64,000 nt of DNA. It comes from Bog-473 sp963726135 (GTDB lineage Bacteria > Actinomycetota > Acidimicrobiia > Acidimicrobiales > RAAP-2). Below are positions 8,926-18,623 of the stretch, piece after piece; within the stretch, counting starts at the first letter, position 1, and each line of letters starts with the position of its first letter. The notes under the pieces are model-generated. The model did no database searches, was not told the DNA's origin, and saw only the letters and a list, made by a program, of their open reading frames with translations. The stretch is taken from the NCBI GenBank assembly GCA_963726135.1, contig CAVSBE010000008.1, forward strand, positions 1,054,001 to 1,118,000, in the 5' to 3' direction. The position numbers were made by a program, and so were the translations under genes.

Positions 8926-10700
8926 TGACCGGCGCTCCGTGCTTGCCGCAATTCGGAACGCAAGGACTCGGTGGCAGCGTCATCGACCGCAAGGTCCATG
9001 GCGGCAAGGGTGCCGGACACGACGACTCCGTAGTCACGGCGGGCGCCGTCAACTGAGACGTACTCATCCCAGACGTCGTCGAGTACCCGGGATGGCTCGC
9101 GGTCGAGCGGGTCGCCCCAACCGCCGCCTCCGCCGAAGTCGTAGACGAGCTGGTCGCCGGTGGCCAGCAGATGGCCCTGAACCGCCGGTGACACGACGAT
9201 CTCCCGTTCCGTGCCCGCGCTCACTGTGCAGATGTCGGGGCTGCCGTGAAGCCCGCCGGCGATTCCTGGGTGGATGTGGCGTTGGTTGACGACGTACTGG
9301 TTGATGTACGTCGGTGTCCGCACCTCCTTGACGAAGTGGCTACCGCAGCCACCGCGGAATTTTCCGGGTCCTCCCGAATCAGTGATCAGGTTGCGGCACC
9401 GGAGTATGTGGGGGAAGAGGCGCTCGTTGAACTCGGCTTCGGCCTTGATCAGGTTTCCCATCGCCGGCACCATCGCTCCCCATCCGTCGAGTCCGTCGAC
9501 GGCGTTGACCCACCCCGCGCTCACCTCGCCCCCATGGTCGAAGAAGGACTGCCCGGTGCGCGGGTCCCGGTCGCCGTACATCTGGCGCGGGCTCCCGAAC
9601 TTGTAGGTCTGCGGGGAGCACCGCTCGGGGATGATCTGGCTCATGGCAAGGGCGATCGCATCGCCCACCTCGACCCCGGGATGATGCGTGCCACTGCTCA
9701 CCGGTTTTCCGACTCGTGGGTTGAGGCAGCAACCCTCGGGGACCCGTAGTTCCACACAGTCAAAGAAACCCTCGTTCTTGGGGATCGAGGGATCAACCAA
9801 ACTGGCCAACTGGGCGATGGCGTTGCCCCGGGTGTTGCCAAATGTGGACCACGCCCCGATGTCGGGCCGGTCGTCGGAGCCGGCGAAGTCGACGATAAGC
9901 CGTTCGCCCTCGACCGTGACGGCGACATGCACGTGGATGTCCTGGTTGCCCTGCGGGTCGGAGTCGACGTACACGTCGGCCTCGTACGTACCGTCGGGCC
10001 ACTCGCCGATCTCCCGAGAGAAGCGGTGGTGGGCGTCATCGATCGTGTGATCGACGGCCGCCGTGACCGCCCCCGCGCCGTAGCGCTCCACGAGTTCTCC
10101 GAGGCGCCGTACCCCGAGCTGGGCTGCGCCGACCTGCGAACGAAGATCCCCGATGAAGCCAGGCATCCGGTTGTTGGCCCGCATCGTCAGGACCACGTCC
10201 CGCCTTTCGAAGCCCCCGTCGATGATCTTGAGGAGCGGATACCGGGTCCCCTCACTCCAGATGTCCTTTGCCGTCGTGTTGTACCCACCGGCAGACGCCC
10301 CTCCAGTGTCCCCGTGGTGACACTGGATCGACGGGATGAGCAGCAATTCGCCATCGGGTGAGAAGACCGGCGCGAAGACGTTGAAGTCCGGGAGATGGCC
10401 GCCGCCGTGATACGGATCGTTAGCGACAATGACATCGCCGGCCTTCAGCTCCTCGCCGAAGAACTCCAGTGCGAACTGCACGGGCAACGTGCTGCTGAGC
10501 ATGAACTGGGGCACCCCGACCGAGAGGGCGGCGAGGCGGCCGCGGGCGTCGAGCACGGTGGCGTTCCGCTCGTTGCTCTGATTGAGGATGGGTGTGGTCG
10601 CCGTACGTGAGACGTACGTGGCCATCTCGAAGCAGACGGTCTCCATCGCCGAGCGGATCACCTCAGCTGTGACGAGATCAATGCTGTCCTGCGGGGTCAC
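8922..10700 (-). CDS. hyuB: Hydantoinase/oxoprolinase subunit B (HyuB family)
   Basis: About 592 residues from the GTG at 10700, which has a GAGG tract eight bases upstream; an ATG at 10754 is the longer alternative. Family features include VIRSAMETVCFEMA near the start, DVIVANDPYHGGGHLPD (metal-binding region), RNLITDSGGPGKFRGG and the closing FGGGGGWGDPLDREP. It is the first gene of a two-gene operon with hyuA and provides the catalytic metal-binding half of the complex in relatives. Confidence 0.93.
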   Translation of the reverse strand: MTPQDSIDLVTAEVIRSAMETVCFEMATYVSRTATTPILNQSNERNATVLDARGRLAALSVGVPQFMLSSTLPVQFALEFFGEELKAGDVIVANDPYHGGGHLPDFNVFAPVFSPDGELLLIPSIQCHHGDTGGASAGGYNTTAKDIWSEGTRYPLLKIIDGGFERRDVVLTMRANNRMPGFIGDLRSQVGAAQLGVRRLGELVERYGAGAVTAAVDHTIDDAHHRFSREIGEWPDGTYEADVYVDSDPQGNQDIHVHVAVTVEGERLIVDFAGSDDRPDIGAWSTFGNTRGNAIAQLASLVDPSIPKNEGFFDCVELRVPEGCCLNPRVGKPVSSGTHHPGVEVGDAIALAMSQIIPERCSPQTYKFGSPRQMYGDRDPRTGQSFFDHGGEVSAGWVNAVDGLDGWGAMVPAMGNLIKAEAEFNERLFPHILRCRNLITDSGGPGKFRGGCGSHFVKEVRTPTYINQYVVNQRHIHPGIAGGLHGSPDICTVSAGTEREIVVSPAVQGHLLATGDQLVYDFGGGGGWGDPLDREPSRVLDDVWDEYVSVDGARRDYGVVVSGTLAAMDLAVDDAATESLRSELRQARSAGQ

Positions 10701-10754
10701 GCGGACACCCTCGCAATGGCGGCGATCAATTCGGCGCTCCTTCGTTGGGATCAC

Positions 10755-11258
10755 ACCCGAGTCGCATGGCCACAGTCTGGCCTACAACTCCAAGCGACCG
10801 CATCCGCGCTCGCCGAGCGAGAGCAACCGCGCGCTGGACCTGAATGGCCTCGATGTCCCCGGCGGACTCTGTCTTCAGAACAAACTCATTTCGGCCGATA
10901 CTCCCTCCTACGGAGGCTGAGGGGTCGTCGACCGGAGAACCGTGAAAGGGAGCAGTGTTACCAAGGGCCCGCTGCCGCTCGAGAGCGATGGCTGGTCGAC
11001 ACCCGCATGGTCGCCGGGATGAACGTGAAGGTCTGGGACCTGGCAGATCCACTCGCTGCACTGGTGAGGTCGAGGCGAGCGGTAGATGTTCGCCAGCTCG
11101 AGGATCCCGAGGTTGACCCGGCCAGCCTGGCCGGGAATCCATCCGCGGACACGTGATCCAACGGAGCAACCATGTTCGAGCTGCCTGTCCTTCCCTGTAT
11201 GAGAACGCTTCTCACAGGTCTGCCCGGGATCCACTGCTGTGCTCGGCGGATCGGACAG
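10755..11258. other. Gap without a convincing gene between hyuB and the hydrolase
   Basis: About 500 bases. Several frames are open but none has a recognisable product, ribosome site and start together. A plus-strand tract near 10990-11150 (reading WLVDTRMVAGMNVKVWDLADP) looks weakly protein-like and may be a remnant. The hyu promoter should lie at its left edge; I see no clear -35/-10 pair. Confidence 0.3.
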
Positions 11259-12702
11259 CTACCCGTGAGAACTGATCTTGTTCAGGAATGGCACGAGGTG
11301 AGCGAAGAACACATTGTTGGGGTAGGCGCCCGCTGGGTCATTGTGCGAATACGTGCTCTGGCGATTGACCAGCGTGAGATTTCCTTGCGGTATGGCTGAC
11401 TGCTCGGCCAGGAGCGAGGCTTCGGCCAGCACGCCGACGCCACCGAGACGGGCACCGAAGGCATAAATCAACAAATTCCTCGGTCAGCGCGTGGCCCATG
11501 GTGGCGTCGACGCCGAGCACAGCCTGCGCCGGATTTGCATTCCCGTTGTCGACTGCGCCGCTGTCGTCGGTGAGCCGCTGAGGAAAGTACCACTCAGTCC
11601 CGTCAACGCTCTTCATCGGATACCCCGAGAACATCGTCGCGAAACGTCCGATCGGGGTCAACGCTCCTGCGCCATTCCAGCCACGAATCGGGCCGCTTGC
11701 CGTCAGCCCTTGACCGAGATGTGCTTGCGCCGCCAACAGGCTAAGAGGAGACGTTGAGGCGTTGAGGGCGTAGCCGTACTGTCCCACGTTGTTGACCCGG
11801 ACTGGCGGCACGATTTCAGAGGGGAGCAATCCCGAAGCCTGGCCCAGCGATGGCTGGTTCGGATGCAGCAGCGCGGCCAGAGATCCCGTTGCGCTGAATA
11901 TTCCGGCATAGGGTGCGGTGATCCCGCCGAACGCCAGCCACGGGGAAACGGTCGGCACGTCGAGGGCCTCCAGTGTCTGGGTGGCCTGGTCGGCGCTGAC
12001 GGAGCTCGGAGCACTACCGCCGTCGATATAGACCAATCCCGCCAATGCGTCGGCTCCCGCCTTGCCGTTGAAGTCCCAGGCGGCGTACGCCGTGACCACT
12101 GATCCCCCGAGCGAGTGGCCACCCAGCACCACCCTCCCACCGAGTCTCTTCGCTGCGTTGATCACGACGTGGAGGTCTTGGACGGCGACGTTCATGCCCC
12201 ATTGCTTGGCAAACTCGACACTCGAGGTCGGAATCGATTGGAAATGATGTGTGATGCCCGGGTCTTTGATGAATCCAAGGTAGTAGTCGAAGAGCTGCGT
12301 CGCTGTTGCCTTTCCCTCCTTGGCCAGGTTCAGCTCGGATTGATCCTCGAGCAGGTTCTCGCGGCGCTCCACCGACCAGATTTGCCAGCCGCTGGTCTTC
12401 GAGACGATCCATCTGGCGAGCGGGACGAAGTAGGCACTCCCAGCAGAGGTGCCAGGCTCCAAAACCAGAACGTTCTTGGCGTTGGCGGGTCCGATCTTGA
12501 TCACTCCGACCTTGTTGTACTTGGCCGGCGTTCCCGGAGCCGAGAAGCCCTTCATCCAGGTGACACCGAGAGCAGCCGCTGGACTGCTGGCAGAAGCGAT
12601 GGAGGAAAAGCTCGGAACAAGTGCCGGAATGCACCCAATCGCCATCGCCGCAAGGAGAAGTGGTCTGGTCCGCCGCGAGGGCGTCTTGGTGGTTGTAGCC
12701 AT
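11259..12702 (-). pseudogene. Secreted alpha/beta hydrolase (lipase-like), frameshifted near its C-terminus
   Basis: Residues 1-40 form a clear signal peptide, after which an alpha/beta hydrolase domain follows with the nucleophile elbow GGHSLGGS near residue 195. The frame runs well to GHALTEE, then turns into an Arg-rich tail that is not family-like. The neighbouring frame continues sensibly from LLIYAFGARLGG to VPFLNKISSHG, ending at 11259. Removing one T from the TTT run at 11473-11475 joins the two into about 480 residues. The catalytic His probably lies in the restored tail (YSHNDP), so the break matters. Substrate unknown; probably an extracellular ester. Confidence 0.72.
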
Positions 12703-13077
12703 GTCTCGTCTGCCCCTCCTCGAGGGTGTTCTGCCGACAAATCCTGCCCGGATTCGACCAGAAAGTCAGTGACCCCCTGAACGCCCAGCCTTGACTGCGG
12801 CAAGCACCAGGTCTTGCCCAGTCCCCTCGCCTGCGGATACGTCAACCCAGATCCACTCCATCCACTCCGTTCGCCCCCCCCGTAGTGGTTGGGCCTACCA
12901 CGTGGCACTTGGACCTGCTCGGACGAACGTGACCATTTGTGCGGCAAGGAGCCCGAGGACGGTCTGGCGTTTCAAGGATGGCCCGGGCAGCCGGGAGGCA
13001 CTCCAGACCGGTCCGCGGCCTGGGTGGCGTTGCCATTGTGAATCATCATGTGACCAGAGCGGGAGGACCTTCTAGCT
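12703..13077. other. Divergent intergenic region
   Basis: About 375 bases between the divergently read hydrolase and sulfatase genes. It must hold both promoters. It contains an eight-C run near 12875 and no gene or clear terminator that I can support. Confidence 0.3.
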
Positions 13078-13113
13078 TTGTGTGAGTCCGGCATGAACGA
13101 GGGGAGGGATCAC

Positions 13114-14608
13114 ATGGCCGAATCCAAGAAGGCAAACATTCTGGTGATTTGGGGTGATGACATCGGGATCAGCAATCTGAGCTGCTACTCCGACGGCCTC
13201 ATGGGCTACCGGACTCCCAACATCGACCGCATCGCGGAGGAGGGCGTACGCTTCACCGACTACTACGGCGAGCAAAGCTGTACCGCCGGACGCGCTGGCG
13301 TTCATCACGGGCCAGAACCCCTACCGCACCGGCCTGACCAAGGTGGGCATGCCCGGCGCCGACCTAGGCCTGCGGTCCGAAGACCCCACGATCGCCACCG
13401 CCCTGAAGCACCTCGGCTACCGGACCGGGCAGTTCGGTAAGAATCACCTGGGCGATCGCGACGAATTCCTGCCCACCAACCATGGGTTCGACGAGTTCTT
13501 CGGCAACCTGTACCACCTCAACGCCGAGGAGGAACCCGAACAATTCGACTACCCGACCCCAGAGGAGTTCCCGAACTTCCGGGAGCGTTTCGGCCCCCGG
13601 GGCGTGATCCACAGTTGGGCTGACGGCCGCATCAATGACACTGGCCCGCTGACCAAGAAGCGCATGGAGACAATCGACGACGAAGTGCTTGACCACACTG
13701 TCCGCTTCATCTCCGACGCGAAGGACGCCGAGGCGCCCTTCTTCATCTGGTTCAATACGACCCACATGCACTTCCGAACCCACTGCAAGCCGGATAGCCG
13801 AGGGCGGGCGGGCCGTTGGCAGTCGGAGTACCACGACACGATGGTCGACCACGACGAAGTCGTGGGTGCGTTGCTGGGCCAACTCGATGAACTGGGTTTG
13901 ACCGAAAACACCATCGTTCTCTACAGCACCGACAACGGACCCCACATGAACACCTGGCCCGATGCGGGAATGACCCCGTTCCGCAGCGAGAAGAACTCCA
14001 ACTGGGAAGGCGCGTACCGGGTCCCCTGCGTGGTTCGTTGGCCCGGCCGGATCGAACCCGGTCAAGTCAGGAATGGGATCTTCTCCCACAACGACTGGTT
14101 CGTGACTCTCTTGGCCGCCGCCGGCGACACCAACATCGCCGAGCGACTCAGAGCTGGTACCGAGTTGAACGGCGTCCATTACAAGGTCCACCTCGACGGC
14201 CACGACCAGATCGACTACCTGACCGGGCATGCCAAGACGAGCCCACGCGAGTACTTCTTCTACTGCTCCGACGACGGCGATCTCACCGCGCTCCGCTACG
14301 ACAACTGGAAGTTTGTGTTCCTGGAACAGCGGGCCACAGGAACCCTACAGATATGGGCCGAGCCTTACACGGTGTTACGGGTGCCGAAGTTGTTCAATCT
14401 CCGGACCGACCCCTACGAGCGGGCCGACGGCACTTCGAACACCTACTACGACTGGCTGCTCGAGCACGCGTGGATCTTCATTCCTGCCCAGGCCTTCGTT
14501 GGCGAGATGCTGCAGTCCCTTGTGGAGTTCCCACCACGACAGACACCTTCGAGCTTCACGATCGATCAGATGATGGAAAAGTTGCGGGCCGGCCTCCCAA
14601 GCGCGTGA
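13114..14608 (+). pseudogene. Arylsulfatase (type I, cysteine-type), one frameshift
   Basis: A sulfatase of about 498 residues that hydrolyses sulfate esters with a formylglycine made from cysteine. The start MAESKKANILVIWGDD gives the metal-binding Asp pair; CTAGRA carries the modifiable Cys of the CxAxR signature. Immediately after it the frame breaks: removing one G of the GG at 13297-13298 restores AAFITGQNPYRTGL and leads into the frame running to 14608, with GYRTGQFGKNHLGD, YSTDNGPH and later conserved parts. The ATG at 13114 is preferred over the GTG at 13078. If the extra base is real the enzyme is lost; if it is an assembly error the gene is intact. No sulfatase-modifying gene is nearby. 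Confidence 0.8.
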
Positions 14609-14707
14609 CGGCATCCACCTGAGCGTCTCCCGCTTGCCCTGTGCAACTGCTTAGGGCTGGGACCAGGTCTGTGCTGTCCAGGTGATCTACGCCGCGGGAC
14701 GCCGCTT

Positions 14708-14869
14708 TCAATCCCGAGCCCAGGCGACGCCCGCCACGGCCGCGCCGGCAAGGACGAGGAGTGGGACGAACGGAACCTCGGGCAGGATGGCGGGCGGCCC
14801 CGCATTCACGACGCACCCGAGCGCGTCATCCAGGGCGTAGCCAGACTGGTCCTCACCAGGGCTGTGCAT
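14708..14869 (-). pseudogene. Possible remnant: C-terminal membrane anchor of a surface protein
   Basis: About 53 codons. The end reads GPPAILPEVPFVPLLVLAGAAVAGVAWARD, in parts: a Pro-rich lead, an LPEVP motif and one membrane helix followed by charged residues. This is the usual C-terminal anchor of secreted actinobacterial proteins, but no secreted domain precedes it. I infer a leftover of a deleted gene. It could also be chance coding. Confidence 0.3.
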
Positions 14870-14947
14870 TGCCGACCGGTCAACAGACGAAATTTCGTGT
14901 GAACCTGGGTGAAACACGAAGGCTCACACACCGCCTCCCCTTCTTCG

Positions 14948-14993
14948 GGCGGAAGACAAGTTCGAACCCGCGACCCACACCTTGCGAAGGTGG
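14948..14993 (-). other. tRNA-like fragment (anticodon loop and T-arm half)
   Basis: Read on the minus strand this shows a seven-base loop TTCGCAA closed by a four-pair stem, then GGGTCGCGGGTTCGAA, the variable loop and T-loop of actinobacterial tRNAs. The 3' side of the T stem does not pair, and no D-arm or acceptor partner is upstream. It is a fragment, not a working gene. It shares its T-arm with the tRNA-like sequence at 27.4 kb, in opposite orientation. Confidence 0.4.
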
Positions 14994-15170
14994 TGTTTTT
15001 CGTCCGTTTCGGTCTGGCAGATCCCTTGAAGTGCGGGTCCGTCCACTCAGTTTCCAGCCCGTCCATTGGGTCCCCGATCGAAGTCCCCGATCGATGGGAT
15101 AACCAGTCAGCACGTTTCGAGGGTCGCCTCCCGCTGTTCATACCAGCTCGGACGTACGATTCTGATAGTC

Positions 15171-15440
15171 ATGAACCGATGGTTCTCTCCCCGGGCTCTT
15201 CTTCTCCATGTCGAGTTCTGGTTCATCGTCGTCGCCTGCGGAGCTGCGACATGGTGGCAGGCCAGCAGGGCTCTCGGGGGCAACGGGCTTAGCTGGTTCT
15301 ACACGTTCGAGTGGCCGGCCTTGGCGGGGATCGCCGTGGCTGCGTGGTGGCACCTCATCCACGAGAATCCGGAGGAGCGTGCAGCCCGCAAGCGGGAGCG
15401 GGCGGACATGGACCCCGGGGAACGCAAAGCCGAGTGGTAG
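15171..15440 (+). CDS. Small two-helix membrane protein next to the oxidase locus
   Basis: An 89-residue protein starting at the ATG at 15171. Helix 1 is about residues 10-30 (LLLHVEFWFIVVACGAATWW), helix 2 about 45-60 (FEWPALAGIAVAAWWHL), followed by a charged tail rich in Arg, Glu and Lys. The pattern with SWFYTFEWP between the helices resembles small membrane proteins common in actinobacteria beside respiratory genes, with no assigned function. It may be the first gene of the plus-strand redox group. Confidence 0.65.
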   Translation: MNRWFSPRALLLHVEFWFIVVACGAATWWQASRALGGNGLSWFYTFEWPALAGIAVAAWWHLIHENPEERAARKRERADMDPGERKAEW

Positions 15441-15556
15441 GCAGGTCCGGAGGAGGACTGACATTGCGGTGTACGACCCGAACGGTAGAACCAGGCTGAC
15501 TAGCCTGACCACGTGGATTCGGGGGGACAGGGGGCACTTCGGTGCAGGATGGTGCG

Positions 15557-16162
15557 ATGACGCTGTCCGGCATCTGCGAAAGCAGAAAGAACTCCTCGGA
15601 CAAGCTCTTCAAGTGGATCGCTGCACTTGCTGCAACGTGTCTCATCGGTTTCGTCGTCTTCGTCGTGGTCCGGGGATCTCCTCATCCGGCGACGATCGGA
15701 AGTGCCGCCTTGAAGGCTCCACCCCCGCCGGTCTTGAGGACCGGCACGGTGGCGCCTGCGTTTTCCCTCCCTGATCTGCATAGCGGTGATCCAGTGTCGC
15801 TGTCCGCCTACAGGGGTAAGCCGGTAGTCGTCAATTTCTTTGCCTCGTGGTGCCCGGACTGCCGGGCCGAACTGCGAGCGATGGCCGCCATCGCTCGCAC
15901 GACCAAAGGGCGGCTGGCAGTGGTCGGAGTGGACTCCAACGAGACCTCTGAGTCCGCCGCAGCCGGCTTGCTGGCGGCCGCCGGCGCCACCTATCCCGTC
16001 GCTGTGGACACGCACGCCACCGTGGCCTCCCGGTACCTCGTGCAGGCTCTGCCCGTCAGCTACTTCCTCGATGCCTCTGGCAGGGTCGTGGGAGCGGCGC
16101 TCGGTCCCCAGTCGGTCTCTGCGCTCCAAGAGTGGGTGTCGCGCCTCGGGGTGCGCGGATGA
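15557..16162 (+). CDS. TlpA/ResA-like membrane-anchored thioredoxin
   Basis: About 201 residues. A single N-terminal helix (around 20-40, LAATCLIGFVVFVVV) anchors it to the membrane with the thioredoxin domain outside. The active site is SWCPDC, preceded by KPVVVNFFA, and the cis-Pro loop is LPVSYFLD, all as in the AhpC/TSA-redoxin branch used in cytochrome and copper-site maturation. The next gene starts inside its stop codon (ATGA). Context suggests it keeps cysteines of Sco or subunit II reduced for copper loading. Confidence 0.88.
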   Translation: MTLSGICESRKNSSDKLFKWIAALAATCLIGFVVFVVVRGSPHPATIGSAALKAPPPPVLRTGTVAPAFSLPDLHSGDPVSLSAYRGKPVVVNFFASWCPDCRAELRAMAAIARTTKGRLAVVGVDSNETSESAAAGLLAAAGATYPVAVDTHATVASRYLVQALPVSYFLDASGRVVGAALGPQSVSALQEWVSRLGVRG

Positions 16163-17052
16163 GTGGGCCGAGTGAGACCGAGGCGGCCAACGCGCCCGCA
16201 CCACCCACCTCCGAGAAGGCGTCCAGTTCGGCTCCGAGCCCGACCGTCGCTCCCGTCGACCGCGCCGCTGCCCTCGCAGAGGGCGCACCCGGGATCCCGG
16301 CCAAGTTCGTCTTCTGGGTACTCGGCGTGGCCCTGGTCGTGAGCCTGGGTGGTCTGATCGGTGAGCGCCTGTTCTCGTCGGCCGGGTTGAACCCCGTGGC
16401 GACCACGCCACAGCGCGTGGCGCCGACGGTGCCCGTGGCCACACCCACCGTACCGACGCCGAACCGATCCCTAAATTCCTCCTTGGCGTCGTTCATGGGT
16501 CTGAGCACCCTGACGCCGCATCAGGCCAGTCCGTTCACCCTGACCGACCAGGCCGGCCGGCCGACACCTGTCCCCGCCCCGTCCCCACGGGTCGTCATCG
16601 TCACCTTCTTCAACGCACCGTGCAACGACATCTGTTCCGTGCTGGCGGCCGAGATCGTCCAGGCCGACGCGGATCTCGGCACGGCGGCGTCCGGCGTGGA
16701 GTTCGTCACCGTCAATACGGACCCGACCGCCCTGGCCCAGTCGGCAGACGACCCTGTCCTGCGCGAGACCGGCCTGGGCACTCTGCCGAACTGGCACATG
16801 GTCACGGGTCCATTGGCCACGCTCGACGCAGTCTGGAAGGCCTACGGAATGTCGATCACCGTGGACAAGAGGACGGGGCTCGAAGCTCACAACGACGTCA
16901 TGAGTTTCATTGACGGCCGCGGAGATCTGCGCTACCGGGCGACTCCGTTCGCCAATCAGAGTACGACCGGGACGTTCAGCCTTCCCCCGGCCACCATCGC
17001 CCGATGGGGCCAGGGGATCGCGACCTATGCCGCGCGGCTGATCAACCAGTGA
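16159..17052 (+). CDS. Sco1/SenC-like copper chaperone
   Basis: About 297 residues: a Pro/Ala-rich cytoplasmic lead, one membrane helix (FVFWVLGVALVVSLGGLI) and an outer thioredoxin-fold domain from about residue 115. The Sco copper site is visible as CNDIC (CxxxC) and a late His in EAHNDVMSFID. The usual Pro after the second Cys is Ser. Sco proteins deliver copper to the CuA site of oxidase subunit II. The start overlaps the stop of the TlpA-like gene and the stop overlaps the next start (GTGA), so three genes form one operon. Confidence 0.85.
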   Translation: MSGPSETEAANAPAPPTSEKASSSAPSPTVAPVDRAAALAEGAPGIPAKFVFWVLGVALVVSLGGLIGERLFSSAGLNPVATTPQRVAPTVPVATPTVPTPNRSLNSSLASFMGLSTLTPHQASPFTLTDQAGRPTPVPAPSPRVVIVTFFNAPCNDICSVLAAEIVQADADLGTAASGVEFVTVNTDPTALAQSADDPVLRETGLGTLPNWHMVTGPLATLDAVWKAYGMSITVDKRTGLEAHNDVMSFIDGRGDLRYRATPFANQSTTGTFSLPPATIARWGQGIATYAARLINQ

Positions 17053-17675
17053 CCGACCCCACCTCGCCGAGCCCCAGAGCACCGCTTTGGCAGCGCCACC
17101 GCGGCCTGCTCATCGGTCTCACGATCTTCATCGTGCTGCTCATCACCGTGCTCAGCGATCTACCCGTGAGTACCTCGCGGGCCGACGACATCAACGCCGA
17201 GCGAAGTGTGATGAGCGAGGTCAACACCGACCTCGCCGGGTGCGCCCTGGCTGTCCACCAGGCGATCGGGATCTGGAATCTGCAAGCCACCCACGCGCTC
17301 ACGCCGGCCGATCGCGCACCGACTCCCGGATTGTTGAGCGACGATCAGGCGGCGTGCTCCTTTACGAACGAGGACATCTACGACCTGGCGAACATCCAGG
17401 TTCCGGGGACACCGGCCGGCAAGCACCTGGGCCAACTCGTGGCTGCCGCGTTGCTGTGGACCACCTCGGACTCCCTACGATCGATTGAGGACGTCCAGAC
17501 GCTGATGAACAACTCCTCCAACGCGTTCGCGCTGCACAGCCTGTCGACCGAGGAGGCACGCCTGGCAACGGATCGAAGCAACGCGATCTCGCAAGAAGCA
17601 GCAGCGAACCGCGCGCTCGACGTCCACCTTCCACCGGTTGACCTCCCTCCGATCGGCGGGACGGGCAGGGGCTGA
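17049..17675 (+). CDS. Membrane-anchored protein of unknown function in the redox operon
   Basis: A 208-residue protein started at the GTG that overlaps the Sco-like gene's stop codon. It has one helix at about 17-37 (LLIGLTIFIVLLITVLSDL) and an outer helical domain with two cysteines (AGCALAVHQ and AACSFTNED), possibly a disulfide. I do not recognise a family. Position between copper-handling genes suggests a part in oxidase assembly; nothing in the sequence proves it. Confidence 0.7.
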   Translation: MTDPTSPSPRAPLWQRHRGLLIGLTIFIVLLITVLSDLPVSTSRADDINAERSVMSEVNTDLAGCALAVHQAIGIWNLQATHALTPADRAPTPGLLSDDQAACSFTNEDIYDLANIQVPGTPAGKHLGQLVAAALLWTTSDSLRSIEDVQTLMNNSSNAFALHSLSTEEARLATDRSNAISQEAAANRALDVHLPPVDLPPIGGTGRG

Positions 17676-17682
17676 CGCCGGG

Positions 17683-18498
17683 TCAGGGCGTCTGGGCCGT
17701 GCGGCCCTCACCTCCGCTGGACGGTGGCATTCCCCGCCGCCGTTCGGCTCGCGCGAGCGCGAGGAGCTCGGCATCGGGGTCCTCGTCGGTCTTCAGCCAC
17801 ACCATCGCATTCCAGAAGATCAGGGGGGCGAACGCCGCGGCGGCGAAGAACCAGAGCACGGCGGAGGCGATCTGCCGATCAGCGGCAGCGCTGAGGCCGC
17901 CGGCAACGTGGTGGAAGTTGGGGTAGAAGTCGTGGCTGGACAGGCCGACGACGTAGGCCAGGGTCCAAAAGGCCCACATGGCGAACGCCGCCAACACTGC
18001 TCGACGCAGGTATCCCGAGCGAGGGACCAGCGGGGGTGATGTCACCAGCTCCAGCCAGAGACCCAGTCCGAACACGAGAAGGGCGACGGCCTCCAGCGGA
18101 ACCAGCCAGCCGTGCTGCGCGATGGTGGCGACGGCGCTCGGAACATGCAGCGCCACCACGACACAGAGGTCGGCCGCGATGAATGCGACCGACCACGGCC
18201 ACTCTCGATGCCGGCGCCGGTGGTCGGCCACCCGGTCGACGGCTCGTAGAGACGTGTCCGGCGAGCCGCCGGCGGCCAACCCCAGCGGGCGCCACGGTGC
18301 GCCGAGGGCCACCAGGGCGGGGAGGACGATGGCGAGGAGCGAGAACTGGATGGCGGCGCCGTATTCCGAATCCCGAGCGAGGCGGGCCAGGGGCGATACG
18401 AGCGCCACGAGGACGACGACAATTGCGCCGACGAGGCACCACAGTCGCCACCGTGCGGCGTGTTCGCGGGGCCGCACGGTGGCAGCCCCGCCACTCAC
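17683..18498 (-). CDS. CtaG-like cytochrome c oxidase assembly membrane protein (copy 1)
   Basis: A 271-residue multi-helix protein. I place the start at the GTG at 18498, which overlaps the stop of the 36-residue gene upstream. About seven hydrophobic segments are visible, with HDFYPNFHHVAGGLSAAADRQIASAVLWFF near the end, equivalent to the PYADQQIGAAILW end of caa3-type CtaG. It is more divergent than the copy at 23.2 kb and lacks the MVEHILIAF-type motif. Likely role: assembly of the oxidase copper centre. It ends the minus-strand oxidase operon and converges on the plus-strand redox operon with only seven bases between stops. Confidence 0.72.
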   Translation of the reverse strand: MSGGAATVRPREHAARWRLWCLVGAIVVVLVALVSPLARLARDSEYGAAIQFSLLAIVLPALVALGAPWRPLGLAAGGSPDTSLRAVDRVADHRRRHREWPWSVAFIAADLCVVVALHVPSAVATIAQHGWLVPLEAVALLVFGLGLWLELVTSPPLVPRSGYLRRAVLAAFAMWAFWTLAYVVGLSSHDFYPNFHHVAGGLSAAADRQIASAVLWFFAAAAFAPLIFWNAMVWLKTDEDPDAELLALARAERRRGMPPSSGGEGRTAQTP

Positions 18499-18605
18499 CT
18501 GGTCGGACGGCGCTGGAAGAAGCCCCAGAGAAGCACGACGCACAAGACCCCGAGGGGGATGGCGAACGTCAGCGCTTGAGTGGCGGCTGTGTCGGCCAAG
18601 ATCAC
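18495..18605 (-). CDS. 36-residue single-helix membrane protein in the oxidase operon
   Basis: A very short gene that is easily missed. The GTG at 18605 follows GGAGGGG at eight-base spacing and the stop overlaps the GTG start of the CtaG-like gene (GTGA). The product has one membrane helix, reading ALTFAIPLGVLCVVLLWGFF, and ends in QRRPTR. Tight coupling, a good ribosome site and its place right after subunit III suggest a small oxidase subunit or assembly factor, like the tiny fourth subunits of other aa3 oxidases. That role is inference. Confidence 0.7.
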   Translation of the reverse strand: MILADTAATQALTFAIPLGVLCVVLLWGFFQRRPTR

Positions 18606-18623
18606 GTGTTCACCCCTCCATGC

